A stretch of 62,191 bases of DNA from TMP-24 sp964600685 (GCA_964600685.1 CAZRKU010000005.1:1-62191), one strand, 5' to 3'. Counted from the first letter of the stretch, positions 25,552 to 34,617 are shown. Numbers and translations: made by a program. The notes: generated by a model not told the origin, from the sequence alone.

Positions 25552-26423
25552 TGGCACAGGCATTTCGGGCGGCGCTGCTCTGGCTTTTCATCGGTCTTGG
25601 CGGACCGGCCGATGCCGCCCCCTACCCGGCTTACGGCGACCTTTACGTCAACGATCTGGCGGAGGTGCTGGGCGCGGATGAGGCGGCCAGCCTGCGCGCC
25701 GATCTTGAGGGGCTGAACGGTGAAACCGGCGTCGAGATGACGGTCCTCACCATCCCCACGCGCGGCGACTATGAGGCGGGCGGCACGCTTGAGGATTTCG
25801 CGACCGGCCTGTTCAATGACTGGGGCGTCGGGCGGGCTGACCGGAATGACGGCATTCTGGTCCTCGTCGCGGTCGAGGATCGCGAAACGCGCATCGTGCT
25901 CGGCAACGGCTATGATCAGGGTTACGATGTGCTTGCTCAGGACATCGTGACCCGCTGGTTCCTGCCGGAATTTCGCGACGGGAACTACGGGGCGGGCATC
26001 GCCGCAGGCAGTGGCGAGGTGATGGCCCGCATCGCGCGGCGCCATGCCGAAGGGCTGGCCCCCGGACCCGTGCCCGGATCGGACAAGGGGCTGATCGGCC
26101 GGCTCATGCCCTGGCTTGTCGGCGCGGTTTTTGCCGGCGTGATCGGCAAGATGGTGCTTGGCCGTCAGATCGGCGACTGGAGCTACCGGTTCCGCCGCTG
26201 CCCGGCCTGCGGCCGGCGCGGGCTGCACCGCGAACATGTTCCGCCGCTCGATCCGGCGCAACCGACCACCGGGCGTATCGTCACGCGCTGTCCGTCCTGC
26301 CGCTGGCGGGAGGAACGGCCATGGAAGCGGGCGGTCGGCACCGCCTCTCGCCGGGCTTCGGGCGGGGGTGGTTCCTTTGGCGGCGGGAAATCGTCGGGTG
26401 GCGGGGCGAGCGGGCGCTGGTGA
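25551..26423 (+). CDS. TPM-domain protein with zinc ribbon and Gly/Ser-rich tail
   Basis: The 290-residue protein has a signal peptide (LLWLFIGLGGPADA), a TPM (TLP18.3/Psb32/MOLO-1) domain at about residues 25-155 with VNDLAEVLGADEAA and GILVLVAVEDRETRIVLGNG, and one membrane segment near residue 190 (LMPWLVGAVFAGVIGKMVL). A four-Cys zinc ribbon follows (CPACGRRGLHREH and TRCPSCRW), ending in a GGGGSFGGGKSSGGG tail. The domain faces the periplasm and the ribbon the cytoplasm. Such proteins are thought to act in membrane protein quality control or phosphatase-like roles; function here is unknown. It is coupled to the decarboxylase gene. Confidence 0.85.
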   Translation: MAQAFRAALLWLFIGLGGPADAAPYPAYGDLYVNDLAEVLGADEAASLRADLEGLNGETGVEMTVLTIPTRGDYEAGGTLEDFATGLFNDWGVGRADRNDGILVLVAVEDRETRIVLGNGYDQGYDVLAQDIVTRWFLPEFRDGNYGAGIAAGSGEVMARIARRHAEGLAPGPVPGSDKGLIGRLMPWLVGAVFAGVIGKMVLGRQIGDWSYRFRRCPACGRRGLHREHVPPLDPAQPTTGRIVTRCPSCRWREERPWKRAVGTASRRASGGGGSFGGGKSSGGGASGRW

Positions 26424-26445
26424 CGCCCGCCGCCCCGGCCCGTCA

Positions 26446-27072
26446 TCAGAAGCGGAAGCCCAGGTTGACGTTTGCGGTCGTCGCGTCGATATCGGTTCCG
26501 GTATTGCCGAAATTGTCGAAACGGTTGGTCAGAATCTCGCCCCCGACCGTCCAGCGGTCGGTCAGGGCATAATCCGCCCCGAAGCCGCCAAACCAGCCAT
26601 TGTCGCTATAGCCCACCCCGCCAATGTCGCCCGAGGCGCGGGCCGCACCGGCGGTGGCATAGGCGAATGTGCGCCCGAGATCGGCCCCCGCGCGCAGTTT
26701 CAGGCGGGCAATGTCATCAAGTGTGTCGCCCGCGGTGCCAAGGTCCAGGTTGGTCTTGTCCCAGTCAAGGCCGACACCGGCGACCCAGCCGCCGAAATCC
26801 CAGTCATAGCCGCCCGACAGGCCGAAGCTGCCGCCGTTGCCGTCGACCGTGCCGGTGGCCGTATCGGCGGAGGCATCGCCGAAGCCAAGCCGCGCCCCGA
26901 CCCAGCCGCCGGTCCAGTCCGCCGATGGCGCGACCTGCACGACGGGCGCAACCACGGTCGGTTCCGGCGCGGGTTCGGCCAGACCGCCTGCGAAAAGAGG
27001 CTCGGCGGCCATCAGGGCGGCCAGAAGGCCAAGGCCCGCCACAGCGGCCTTTCCACGAAATACTTTTGTCAT
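26446..27072 (-). CDS. Outer-membrane beta-barrel protein
   Basis: The 208-residue precursor has a Sec signal (AAVAGLGLLAALMAAEPLFA), a short Pro-rich linker (PAPEPTVVAPVVQVAP), and then alternating amphipathic strands rich in Gly, Trp and Tyr (TGGWVGARLGFGDASADT, GFGADYALTDRWTVGGEIL). It ends in the terminal aromatic FRF recognised by the BamA pathway. It matches the eight-stranded OmpA/Omp25-like barrels of alphaproteobacteria (outer membrane protein beta-barrel domain). It converges on the TPM gene with 22 bp between stops. Confidence 0.87.
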   Translation of the reverse strand: MTKVFRGKAAVAGLGLLAALMAAEPLFAGGLAEPAPEPTVVAPVVQVAPSADWTGGWVGARLGFGDASADTATGTVDGNGGSFGLSGGYDWDFGGWVAGVGLDWDKTNLDLGTAGDTLDDIARLKLRAGADLGRTFAYATAGAARASGDIGGVGYSDNGWFGGFGADYALTDRWTVGGEILTNRFDNFGNTGTDIDATTANVNLGFRF

Positions 27073-27308
27073 CTGCTCTCTCCTTCTTTAGGCTGCCCCA
27101 TGCCCGGCCGATCCGGTCGGAGGGGGGAAACAACCCCGCCGGACATGTGGCCCGCAAGACGTGGGGGAGGAAATGCCGCGCGCCAAGATCTGCACACCGG
27201 CTTGTGATCCCGACGGCGGCGATCCGCCGCAGACCGGCCGGAAGCCGCGGACGGGATCAGCGGAACCCTGCCCGGACCGCTCGCTTCCGGCGGATGTTGG
27301 CCGAAAGG

Positions 27309-27956
27309 ATGCCGATGGTCCCTGATCCCGCCACCCGCCGGCCGCGCCGGAATCGGGTCACCCCCTTTTCGACGATCATCGCCACGCCGGCACGCGGCCT
27401 TTGCATGGGCAACCGCGGCTGCCTGCATGACGCCGGGGGCCGGATCCTGCGCCACTGGCGCGGAAAATTGTGGATCACCTGCCTGACCGCGTTCAAGGGG
27501 CGCAAGCGCGCGCTGATGCAGCCGGGGTGTTACACGGAACTCTTCTTTCTGGACGAGGCCGTGGCCCTTGCCGCCGGCCACCGGCCCTGCGCCGAATGCC
27601 GGCGCGCTGACTACCTGAGGTTCCGCGCGGCCTGGATCGAGGCCGACCTGCCTCTGGCGCCGCGTGCCGGCGACATGGACCGGCATCTGCATCCCGCGCG
27701 GCTGGAAGCCTTCATGGCGGACGCGGAGCAGGGGCTGACCAACCTGACCACCCTGCCCGACGGCAGCTTCGTCAGGATCGGCGCGGTGGCCTGCCTCTGG
27801 CATCGCGGCCTGCTGCTGCCCTGGCGGCCCGAAGGTTATGGGCCTGCCGTGGCGTCGCCCGCCTCCGGGCAGGTCGCGGTCCTGACGCCCGCGCCTTTCG
27901 TGCGGATCCTCGCGGCGGGTTATGCGCCGGTCCTGCATCCGAGCGCGGCAGGCTGA
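27309..27956 (+). CDS. Conserved hypothetical protein with Ada-like Cys motif
   Basis: I do not recognise a named family for this 215-residue protein. The N-terminal half has RGLCMGNRGCLHD and LWITCLTAFKGRKR, then YTELFFLDEAVALAAGHRPC followed by AECRRADY. That last block looks like the end of the Ada N-terminal zinc domain (FF, DEA, AAG, RPCxxC). The C-terminal half (LPDGSFVRIGAVACLWHRGL) has strands and no known motif. Met at 27309 or 27315 is the likely start; neither has a strong Shine-Dalgarno. No signal peptide or membrane segment is seen. Confidence 0.65.
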   Translation: MPMVPDPATRRPRRNRVTPFSTIIATPARGLCMGNRGCLHDAGGRILRHWRGKLWITCLTAFKGRKRALMQPGCYTELFFLDEAVALAAGHRPCAECRRADYLRFRAAWIEADLPLAPRAGDMDRHLHPARLEAFMADAEQGLTNLTTLPDGSFVRIGAVACLWHRGLLLPWRPEGYGPAVASPASGQVAVLTPAPFVRILAAGYAPVLHPSAAG

Positions 27957-28048
27957 CGGTCCGTTCCGCCGCGATCTGTCGCAAATGCGCAAGCCGCGGC
28001 ACCGGCCGGGTGCGACTGTCGGGACAGATGCAGGCAAGGAGGCTGGCC

Positions 28049-29038
28049 ATGGATGACACGGGGGGTCGGCCCGACCGGACGGTCGGCTATGAAACGCTCA
28101 TCGACGCGGAAACCTGGGCCTTCATCCGCGAAAGTGAAGGCTGGTATCCGCCCGATACGGCAGAGGCCCCGATCGAACGTCAGCGCGCGATCTATGACGC
28201 GATGTGCCGGGCGTTCCATCGCGGCTATCCGGCAGGCGTCACGGCCCGGGACGCGCCGCTCGCGGGGGTGCCCTGCCGCCACTATGCCAAGGCCGGATCG
28301 GACGGAACCGCCACAGTGCTTTATCTGCATGGCGGCGGCTTCGTGGTCGGCGGGCTGGAAAGCCACGATGATGTCTGCGCCGAGATCTGCGACGTGACCG
28401 GCTACCGGGTGATTGCCGCCGATTACCGGCTGGCGCCGGAATGCCTTCATCCCGGCCCGTTTGACGATTGCCTCGCGGTGGCGCGGGCGGTTGCGGCGGC
28501 CCACCCCGGCCCGCTGGTTCTGGCGGGCGACAGCGTGGGCGGTTGCCTTGCCGCGTCGGTCGCCCATGCGGCGCGGTCGGGCGGCCCGGCGATTGCCGGA
28601 ATGGTGCTGGTCTATCCGGACCTTGGCGGCGACTTGAACCGGGGAAGCTACCTGACCCATGCCCATGCGCCGATGCTGACGCGCGACGATGTGCTGTTCT
28701 ACCACGGGGTCCGCTATGCCGAAGGGGTGGTGCCCGACCGCGACCCGACCGCCGAGCCGCTTGCCGATCGCGATTTCTCCGGCCTGCCGCCCGCGGTGAT
28801 CTTCGCGGCCGAATGCGATCCGCTGGCCGATGACGGCCATGTCTACGCCGCCCGGATTGTCGCGGCGGGCGGGCGGGCCGTCAGCCTGACCGAGGCAGGG
28901 CTGGTCCACGGCTATCTGCGCGCCCGCAAGACCGTGACGCGGGCGCGCGAAAGTTTTGCCCGCATCACCGATGCCGTTGCCTGCCTTGGGCGCGGGGACT
29001 GGCCCGGATGGGCCGCAAAGGAGGAGATCAGGACATGA
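28049..29038 (+). CDS. HSL-family alpha/beta hydrolase (acetyl esterase type)
   Basis: This 329-residue esterase of the hormone-sensitive lipase family has the oxyanion motif LYLHGGGFVVGG, the nucleophile motif GDSVGG, the Asp in AECDPLADDG and the His in LVHGYLR. Residues 1-75 form the cap region. AAGGAGG lies 8 bp before ATG 28049. There is no signal peptide, so it acts in the cytoplasm on short acyl or aryl esters. Its stop overlaps the next start by 4 bp (ATGA), so it is coupled to the class II aldolase gene. Confidence 0.88.
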   Translation: MDDTGGRPDRTVGYETLIDAETWAFIRESEGWYPPDTAEAPIERQRAIYDAMCRAFHRGYPAGVTARDAPLAGVPCRHYAKAGSDGTATVLYLHGGGFVVGGLESHDDVCAEICDVTGYRVIAADYRLAPECLHPGPFDDCLAVARAVAAAHPGPLVLAGDSVGGCLAASVAHAARSGGPAIAGMVLVYPDLGGDLNRGSYLTHAHAPMLTRDDVLFYHGVRYAEGVVPDRDPTAEPLADRDFSGLPPAVIFAAECDPLADDGHVYAARIVAAGGRAVSLTEAGLVHGYLRARKTVTRARESFARITDAVACLGRGDWPGWAAKEEIRT

Positions 29039-29787
29039 CCATGACCGAACGCCGCAACCTGACCCATGCCGAGGAGCGCGCCGATCTGGCCGCCGCCTTC
29101 CGCTGGACGGCACGGCTGAACATGCATGAATCCGTGGCCAACCATTTTTCCCTTGCGGTGGATCCGGCGGGAACCCGGTTCCTGATCAATCCGAACGGGC
29201 GGCATTTTTCGCGCATCCGCGCCTCGGACCTGCTGGAACTGGATGCGGAGGATCCGGCCACGATGGACCGGCCCGACGCGCCCGACCCGACCGCCTGGGG
29301 GCTGCATGGCTCCGTCCATCGGCTCTGCCCGCAGGCGCGCTGCGTGATGCATGTGCATTCCGTCCACGCGACGGTTCTGGCCAGCCTCGCGGACTCGCGC
29401 CTGCCCGCCATCGACCAGAACAGCGCGATGTTCTTCGGCCGTCAGGTGGTGGACGACCATTTCGCCGGCATGGCGTTCGAGGAGGAAGGCGCACGCTGCG
29501 CGGCGCTGCTGGCCGATCCGAAGATCACCACGATGATCATGGGCAACCACGGCGTTCTGGTCGTCGGCCGCACCATCGCGGAAACCTTCAACCGGCTCTA
29601 TTATTTCGAACGCGCCGCCGAAACCTATGTCCGCGCCCTGCAGACCGGCCGCCCGCTCCGGGTGCTGCCGGACGCGATCGCCGAAAAGACCGCGCGGGAA
29701 TGGGAAACCTATCCCGGCTTTGCCGAGGCGCACCTGCGCGAATTGAAGGCCGTCCTTGACGAGGAAGGATCGGACTTCCGCCACTGA
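29035..29787 (+). CDS. Class II aldolase/adducin-family protein
   Basis: The 250-residue protein has the class II aldolase fold. The paired zinc His are in CVMHVHSVHATVLASL and a third lies in MGNHGVLVVGRTIAETF; RFLINPNGRHFSRI is the phosphate-loop region. Many relatives act on sugar phosphates or on hydroxy acids as decarboxylases, so the substrate is open. GGAGG precedes the ATG at 29035, which overlaps the esterase stop. The pair may process one ester-derived compound, but this is inference. Confidence 0.83.
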   Translation: MTMTERRNLTHAEERADLAAAFRWTARLNMHESVANHFSLAVDPAGTRFLINPNGRHFSRIRASDLLELDAEDPATMDRPDAPDPTAWGLHGSVHRLCPQARCVMHVHSVHATVLASLADSRLPAIDQNSAMFFGRQVVDDHFAGMAFEEEGARCAALLADPKITTMIMGNHGVLVVGRTIAETFNRLYYFERAAETYVRALQTGRPLRVLPDAIAEKTAREWETYPGFAEAHLRELKAVLDEEGSDFRH

Positions 29788-29823
29788 AGCCCGTTCGGCG
29801 CCGACGGAAGCGCCCGACCGACT

Positions 29824-30660
29824 CTAGTCGGTCAGGAAGGGCGCGCCCTTCATCGTGGACGGCACCGGCACGCCAAGACGGGTCAGCACCGTTGGCGCAA
29901 GCTGGAGCTGGTCGAGCAGCGTATCGGGCGCGGGCCCCCGCCCTTCGCCGAAATAGTAAAGCGCGAAATCCTGCTGGGCCTCGCCCGCGCCGCCATGATG
30001 GCCGCGCGCGTCCTGGCCGTGATCGGCGGTCACGATCACCTCATACCCCTGCCCCCGCCAGCGGTCGATGAAGGGCGCAAGCGTTCCGTCCAGGTGAAAG
30101 CAGGCATTGTCCATCGCTTCGCAGTCATGGAAGAACCGATGGCCCATGCTGTCGAGCGTGCAAGTGTGCAAGATGCCGTAGTCGATCCCCTTCGCCTCGC
30201 AGAGGCGGGTGAGCGTGCCGAACAGGTCATAGTCGGCGGGGGTCATCTGGTTGGCGTGGCCATAACCTTTCATCGTGTGAAAGCGGCCATGGGTGATCGG
30301 ACCGGCCGGTTCGTCATATTCGATGTCGCGCACCACATCGAACGGCGCGCGGTTGAAGAATTCGGACCAGTAGCTGTGCGTCACCGCCCCGGTCTTCCGT
30401 CCGGCTCCGGTCGCGGCAGAAAAGATGTCGGGAAATTCCAGCCGGCGGATGTCGGCATTGTCCCAGATCTTGTGGACCTGGGGCGGCAGGCCGGTGTGGA
30501 TCGAGGCGTAACAACTGGCCGAGGTCGAAGGCAGGACCGATCGCATCCGCCAGACCCGCGCTTCCCCCGCCGCAACCCAGCCTTCCAGATTGCCGAACAG
30601 TCGCCGCCAGTTGGCATAGGGCACACCATCGAGGATGATGAGCAGCAGTTTGCGGCGCAC
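29824..30660 (-). CDS. Alkaline-phosphatase-superfamily protein (nucleotide pyrophosphatase-like)
   Basis: The 278-residue protein belongs to the alkaline phosphatase/phosphodiesterase superfamily. Metal-binding segments are LLIILDGVPYANW, the nucleophile region RSVLPSTSASCYASIHTGLP and VIVTADHGQDARGHHGG. It has no signal peptide, unlike most secreted relatives, so it should be cytoplasmic. It begins at GTG with GGAG 8 bp upstream. It is the last gene of the leftward ABC-transporter operon, 77 bp after the ATPase gene, with a stem-loop in that gap. Confidence 0.8.
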   Translation of the reverse strand: MRRKLLLIILDGVPYANWRRLFGNLEGWVAAGEARVWRMRSVLPSTSASCYASIHTGLPPQVHKIWDNADIRRLEFPDIFSAATGAGRKTGAVTHSYWSEFFNRAPFDVVRDIEYDEPAGPITHGRFHTMKGYGHANQMTPADYDLFGTLTRLCEAKGIDYGILHTCTLDSMGHRFFHDCEAMDNACFHLDGTLAPFIDRWRGQGYEVIVTADHGQDARGHHGGAGEAQQDFALYYFGEGRGPAPDTLLDQLQLAPTVLTRLGVPVPSTMKGAPFLTD

Positions 30661-30694
30661 TTGGCATTCTCCGTTTTTCAGGTCGGTCTGTTGG

Positions 30695-30718
30695 CCCGTC
30701 CGATTGCAGGCGGACGGG
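30695..30718 (-). terminator. Stem-loop between ABC operon and phosphatase gene
   Basis: CCCGTCCG and CGGACGGG form an 8-bp perfect stem around an 8-base loop. No T-run follows on the minus strand. It could attenuate readthrough into the phosphatase gene or protect the transporter mRNA 3' side. Confidence 0.4.
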
Positions 30719-30737
30719 CGCGGCGTGGGGCAACGTC

Positions 30738-32387
30738 TCAGTTGCCCGCACTCTCCATCTTGCGGTGGCGGATCACTTCCTCCAGCCAGCCGGTCCGCAT
30801 TTCGGGGACCGAGGACAGGAGCAGGTCGGTGTAATCGTCGAAGGGCGGCGCCAGAACGTCGGACTTCGGCCCGTAGCGCACCACCTGCCCCCTGTACATC
30901 ACCGCGATGGAATCGGCGATCGACTTCACGGTCGCCAAATCGTGCGTGATGAACAGGTAGGCCACGTTTTCCTGCTTTTGCAGGTCGAGAAGCAGCTTCA
31001 GGATCCCTTCCGCCACCAGGGGGTCAAGGGCCGATGTCACCTCGTCACAGATGATCATCTTCGGTTTGGCGGCCAGCGAACGGGCGATGCAGACGCGCTG
31101 TTTCTGCCCGCCCGAAAGTTCGGCCGGGTAGCGGTCGGCAAAACCCTTGCCCATCTCGATCTGATCGAGAAGATCCTGCACCCGGCGGTCGCGTTCCGCG
31201 CCTTTCAGGCCGAAGTAGAACTCCAGCGGCCGCCCGATGATCGTCGCGACCGTCTGGCGCGGGTTCATCGCCACGTCGGCCATCTGATAGATCATCTGCA
31301 ACTCGCGCAGATCATCCTTGGTCCGCCCGGCCAGATCGTTCGACAGGGTGCGGCCGTTGAAGATCATCCGCCCCTTGGCGGGCGGCAGAAGGCCGGTGAT
31401 CGCCCGCGCCAGCGTCGACTTGCCCGATCCGCTTTCGCCGACCACCGCGAGCGTATGGCCGGGTTCCAGCGTCACCGAGATGTTCTTCAGAACGTCGATC
31501 GGCACGGATCTGTAACGCGCGGTGACGTTTTCGACCCGCAGGACCGGGGCGCCGCTCAGGGGCTTTTCCGGGTGGTCCTTGGAGCGGACGGAGACCAGCG
31601 CGCGGGTATAGTCTTCGCGCGGCGCGGTGATGATCTGGTCGGTCTTGCCCCATTCGACGGTCTTGCCATGGCGCAGCACCATGATCTCGTCGGAGACCTG
31701 CGCCACCACGGCGAGGTCATGGGTGATATAGAGCGCGGCAACGCCGGTGTCGCGGATCGCCTCCTTGATCGCCATGAGGACGTCGATCTGGGTGGTCACG
31801 TCGAGCGCGGTGGTCGGTTCGTCGAAAACCACGAGGTCGGGCTTGGGGCAAAGCGCCATCGCGGTCATCGCCCGCTGCAACTGGCCGCCCGAGACCTGAT
31901 GCGGATAGCGTTCCCCGAACGTATCGGGGTTGGGCAGGCCGAGCTTGCGGAACAGGCCGCGCGCCCGCGCCTCTGCCTCCTCCTTGCCCAGCAGCCCGTG
32001 CAGGAGTGTCGCCTCGATCACCTGTTCCATCAGCCGCTTGGCCGGGTTGAAGGAAGCGGCGGCCGACTGCGACACATAGGTCACCTCGCGGCCCCTGAGC
32101 GCGCGCAGGCCACCCGCCCCGCCCTTCAGGATATCGCGGCCGTTGACAAAGACCTCGCCCCCGGTGATGCGCACCCCGCCCCGCCCATAAGCCATTGACG
32201 ACAGGCCGATGGTCGATTTGCCCGCGCCGGATTCGCCGATCAGGCCCAGAACCTTGCCCTTTTCCACCGTCAGCGACACGCCATGCACCAGCGTTGCGGT
32301 CCGCGGCTTTTCGCCAGGAGGATAAACGGTGGCCTCGATCTTCAGATCGCGGATGTCGAGAAGCGGTTTTTGCGTCTGATCAAGCAC
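30738..32387 (-). CDS. Dipeptide-type ABC transporter ATPase, fused DppD-DppF
   Basis: This 549-residue protein contains two ABC domains in one chain, equivalent to DppD and DppF. The first has GESGAGKST, VSGGQLQRA and VFDEPTTALDVTTQ. The second has GESGSGKST, LSGGQKQRVCIARSL and ICDEVTSALDP. In the second Walker B, DEVTSALD has the usual Val variant. It would energise import through the two adjacent permeases. It starts at GTG and overlaps the upstream permease gene by 8 bp. Confidence 0.93.
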   Translation of the reverse strand: MLDQTQKPLLDIRDLKIEATVYPPGEKPRTATLVHGVSLTVEKGKVLGLIGESGAGKSTIGLSSMAYGRGGVRITGGEVFVNGRDILKGGAGGLRALRGREVTYVSQSAAASFNPAKRLMEQVIEATLLHGLLGKEEAEARARGLFRKLGLPNPDTFGERYPHQVSGGQLQRAMTAMALCPKPDLVVFDEPTTALDVTTQIDVLMAIKEAIRDTGVAALYITHDLAVVAQVSDEIMVLRHGKTVEWGKTDQIITAPREDYTRALVSVRSKDHPEKPLSGAPVLRVENVTARYRSVPIDVLKNISVTLEPGHTLAVVGESGSGKSTLARAITGLLPPAKGRMIFNGRTLSNDLAGRTKDDLRELQMIYQMADVAMNPRQTVATIIGRPLEFYFGLKGAERDRRVQDLLDQIEMGKGFADRYPAELSGGQKQRVCIARSLAAKPKMIICDEVTSALDPLVAEGILKLLLDLQKQENVAYLFITHDLATVKSIADSIAVMYRGQVVRYGPKSDVLAPPFDDYTDLLLSSVPEMRTGWLEEVIRHRKMESAGN

Positions 32388-33198
32388 CGCGGCCTCCCTT
32401 CAGGCTGGTCGTGCGGTTCAGAACCCAGTCGGCGACCAGGTTGACCGAGATGGAGAGGACGGCGATGGCAACGGCCGGCACCAGCGCGGCGGAGATGCCA
32501 TAGACCAGCCCCTCCTTGTTTTCCTTCACGATGCCGCCCCAGTCGGCAAGCGGCGGCTGCACGCCAAGGCCGAGGAAGGAAAGCGTCGAGATGAAAAGGA
32601 CGGCGAAGATGAAGCGCAGGCCGAGTTCGGCGACGAGCGGCGACAGGGCATTGGGCAGGATCTCGCGGAAGATGATCCAGCCGGTGCCTTCGCCCCTGAG
32701 CCGCGCGGCCTCCACATAGTCCATCACCGTGATGTCGACGGCGACGGCCCGCGCCAGCCGGTAGACGCGGGTGGAGTCCAGAAGCCCCATCACCAGAATG
32801 AGGACGGTCAGGGTGGTGGGCATGACCGACAGGATGACCAGCGCGAGGATGAGGGACGGGATCGACATGAACAGATCGCAGAGCCGCGACATGACCTGAT
32901 CGACCCAGCCGCCGGTCACCGCGGCAGTAAAACCCAGGACCGAGCCGGTGACGAAGCTGACGATGGTGGCCATGGTGGCGACGAAGATCGTGGTCTGCCC
33001 GCCATAGATCATCCGGGTCAGAAGATCGCGCCCGAGCGAATCCGTTCCCAGCCAGAACTTCGACGACGAGCTTTCCCAGACGTCGCCGGAGATTTCGGCC
33101 ATGCCATAGGGGGCGATCAGGGGCGCGAAGATGGCCGACAGGAAGAAGGCGGCGGTCATCACCAGCCCGATCAGGGCAGACAGGGGAATGCGGCTCAT
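32380..33198 (-). CDS. Dipeptide/oligopeptide-type ABC permease (DppC-like)
   Basis: This inner-membrane permease subunit has 272 residues and about six membrane segments. The conserved N-terminal cytoplasmic and periplasmic segments include SKFWLGTDSLGRDLLTRMIY, a hallmark of the OppC/DppC group. The EAA loop is EAARLRGEGTGWIIFREILP and the following PNALSPLV. It overlaps dppB-like and ATPase genes at either end, so the unit is translationally coupled. Confidence 0.94.
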   Translation of the reverse strand: MSRIPLSALIGLVMTAAFFLSAIFAPLIAPYGMAEISGDVWESSSSKFWLGTDSLGRDLLTRMIYGGQTTIFVATMATIVSFVTGSVLGFTAAVTGGWVDQVMSRLCDLFMSIPSLILALVILSVMPTTLTVLILVMGLLDSTRVYRLARAVAVDITVMDYVEAARLRGEGTGWIIFREILPNALSPLVAELGLRFIFAVLFISTLSFLGLGVQPPLADWGGIVKENKEGLVYGISAALVPAVAIAVLSISVNLVADWVLNRTTSLKGGRGA

Positions 33199-34151
33199 TT
33201 CGGATGCCTCAGGCGCGGGTTGGACAGGATCGAGACGACATCGGCGAAGATGTTCAGCCCGATATAGACGGCGGCGAAGATCAGCCCGCAGGCCTGCACC
33301 ACCGGAATGTCACGTTTGGCCACATGGTCGACCAGATACTGACCCATGCCGGGATAGACGAAGACCACCTCGACCACGACGACGCCCACGACCAGATAGG
33401 CGAGGTTCAGCATCACCACGTTCACCACCGGCGCGATGGCATTCGGAAAGGCGTGGCGGGCGATGATGGTGAAGGGCCTGAGGCCCTTCAGCTCGGCCGT
33501 TTCGATATAGGCCGACTGCATCACGTTGAGGATCGCCGCGCGGGTCATCCGCATCATGTGCGCCAGAACCACCAGCACCAGCACCATGACCGGCAACGCG
33601 ATGGCATAGAGTTTTTCACCCAGCGACATCGTGTCATAGATCGTGGAGATCGGCGAGAAGACCCGGAACTTCACGGTCAGCAGATACATCAGGATGTAGC
33701 CCACCACGAATTCCGGCAGCGAGATGGTCGCCAGCGTGATGCCGGAAATCAGCCGGTCGGGCCAGCGGTTGCGGTAGCGCACCGCCAGCAGGCCAAGGAT
33801 GATCGCCAGCGGCACCGCAACCACCGCTGCCCAGAAGGCGAGGAACAAAGTATTGCCCAGCCGCTCGCCGATCGCGGCGGAAATATTCTGCTTGTTGGAG
33901 AGTGCGACGCCCAGATCGCCGTTCAGGATGCCCCAGAGCCAGGCGAGATATCGTGTCAGCGCCGGCTGGTCGAGGCCCATCTCCTCGCGCAGGTTGCGCA
34001 GGGCGGTTTCGGTGGCGGACTGGCCGAGGATCGCCTGGGCCACATCGCCCGGCAACATCTCGACCCCGATGAAGATCAGCGCCGAAACGGCGAGAAGAAG
34101 GAGGGCCCCCAGCGCCAGCCGTTGGCCCACCAGTTTCACGATTGGATGCAT
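33195..34151 (-). CDS. Dipeptide/oligopeptide-type ABC permease (DppB-like)
   Basis: This permease subunit pairs with the DppC-like protein. From ATG 34151 it has 318 residues. The N-terminus MHPIVKLVGQRLALGALLLL, the segment MLPGDVAQAILGQSATE, and the EAA loop TAELKGLRPFTIIARHAFPN are typical of OppB/DppB. An upstream ATG at 34187 would run into the relic gene, so 34151 (after GGGGGAC) is preferred. The gap to the relic gene upstream is only 20 bp, so all belong to one operon. Confidence 0.93.
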   Translation of the reverse strand: MHPIVKLVGQRLALGALLLLAVSALIFIGVEMLPGDVAQAILGQSATETALRNLREEMGLDQPALTRYLAWLWGILNGDLGVALSNKQNISAAIGERLGNTLFLAFWAAVVAVPLAIILGLLAVRYRNRWPDRLISGITLATISLPEFVVGYILMYLLTVKFRVFSPISTIYDTMSLGEKLYAIALPVMVLVLVVLAHMMRMTRAAILNVMQSAYIETAELKGLRPFTIIARHAFPNAIAPVVNVVMLNLAYLVVGVVVVEVVFVYPGMGQYLVDHVAKRDIPVVQACGLIFAAVYIGLNIFADVVSILSNPRLRHPK

Positions 34152-34171
34152 CTGTCCCCCGAGCGTTCCGT

Positions 34172-34441
34172 TTACGCCAGCCAGCATTTCGTCATGGCGC
34201 GGCCATTCATCAGTTCACTGTTCGGATCGGATTCCCATCCGCCGGACACCTCCGACACCGCTTCGACAAAGTCGTTGACCATCGCCAAGATCAGCCCGCC
34301 CTCGGCCCGGACGGCCTGCGCCAGAAGCCCGCCTGCCATTGTCGACGACAGGCCAAGCGCGCCCGCGCGGCCCATGAAGGCCCGCCGCGACTGTTTGCCC
34401 TGCGCGGTCCGCGCCAGAAGGTAACGAAGCTCGTCGTTCAT
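34172..34441 (-). pseudogene. Internally deleted relic of a Tat-exported family-5 binding protein (89 codons, open frame)
   Basis: The first 47 codons encode a Tat-type export signal (QSRRAFMGRAGALGLS, hydrophobic stretch, then AQAVRA). The remaining 43 align end to end with the C-terminus of the full binding protein encoded just upstream: EGGLILAMVNDFVEAVSEV against EGGVIVPMFNDFIDAYSDA, and both end W(L/M)A. I count 21 identities in 43. About 440 codons of the middle are missing and the frame is intact, so an in-frame internal deletion of a duplicated gene is the simplest explanation. GGGGGTG precedes the ATG, so it may still be translated and exported. Confidence 0.75.
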
Positions 34442-34566
34442 CTTTCACCCCCGCTGAGACATTTTATTGCTTTGTTCGGACGCTAACAGGATCGGAAAAA
34501 AGGAAAAGCACAAAAATGCGCAACAAAGCTGCGAAAATCTGGTTGGAACAGGATGTGCAAAGCATC

Positions 34567-34595
34567 AGCCCCGGCGGCTTTCGCCGCCGGGGGCT
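34567..34595. terminator. Strong hairpin after the binding-protein gene
   Basis: AGCCCCGGCGGC and GCCGCCGGGGGCT pair around TTTC. The T-rich side (CTTTGTTT) follows on the plus strand and an A-rich side precedes it on the minus strand. Its place 23 bp after the stop of the binding-protein gene and before the relic and permease genes suggests differential mRNA stability or partial termination, usual for ABC operons with an abundant binding protein. Confidence 0.6.
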
Positions 34596-34617
34596 TTGTT
34601 TCGCAATATGCCCGCCG

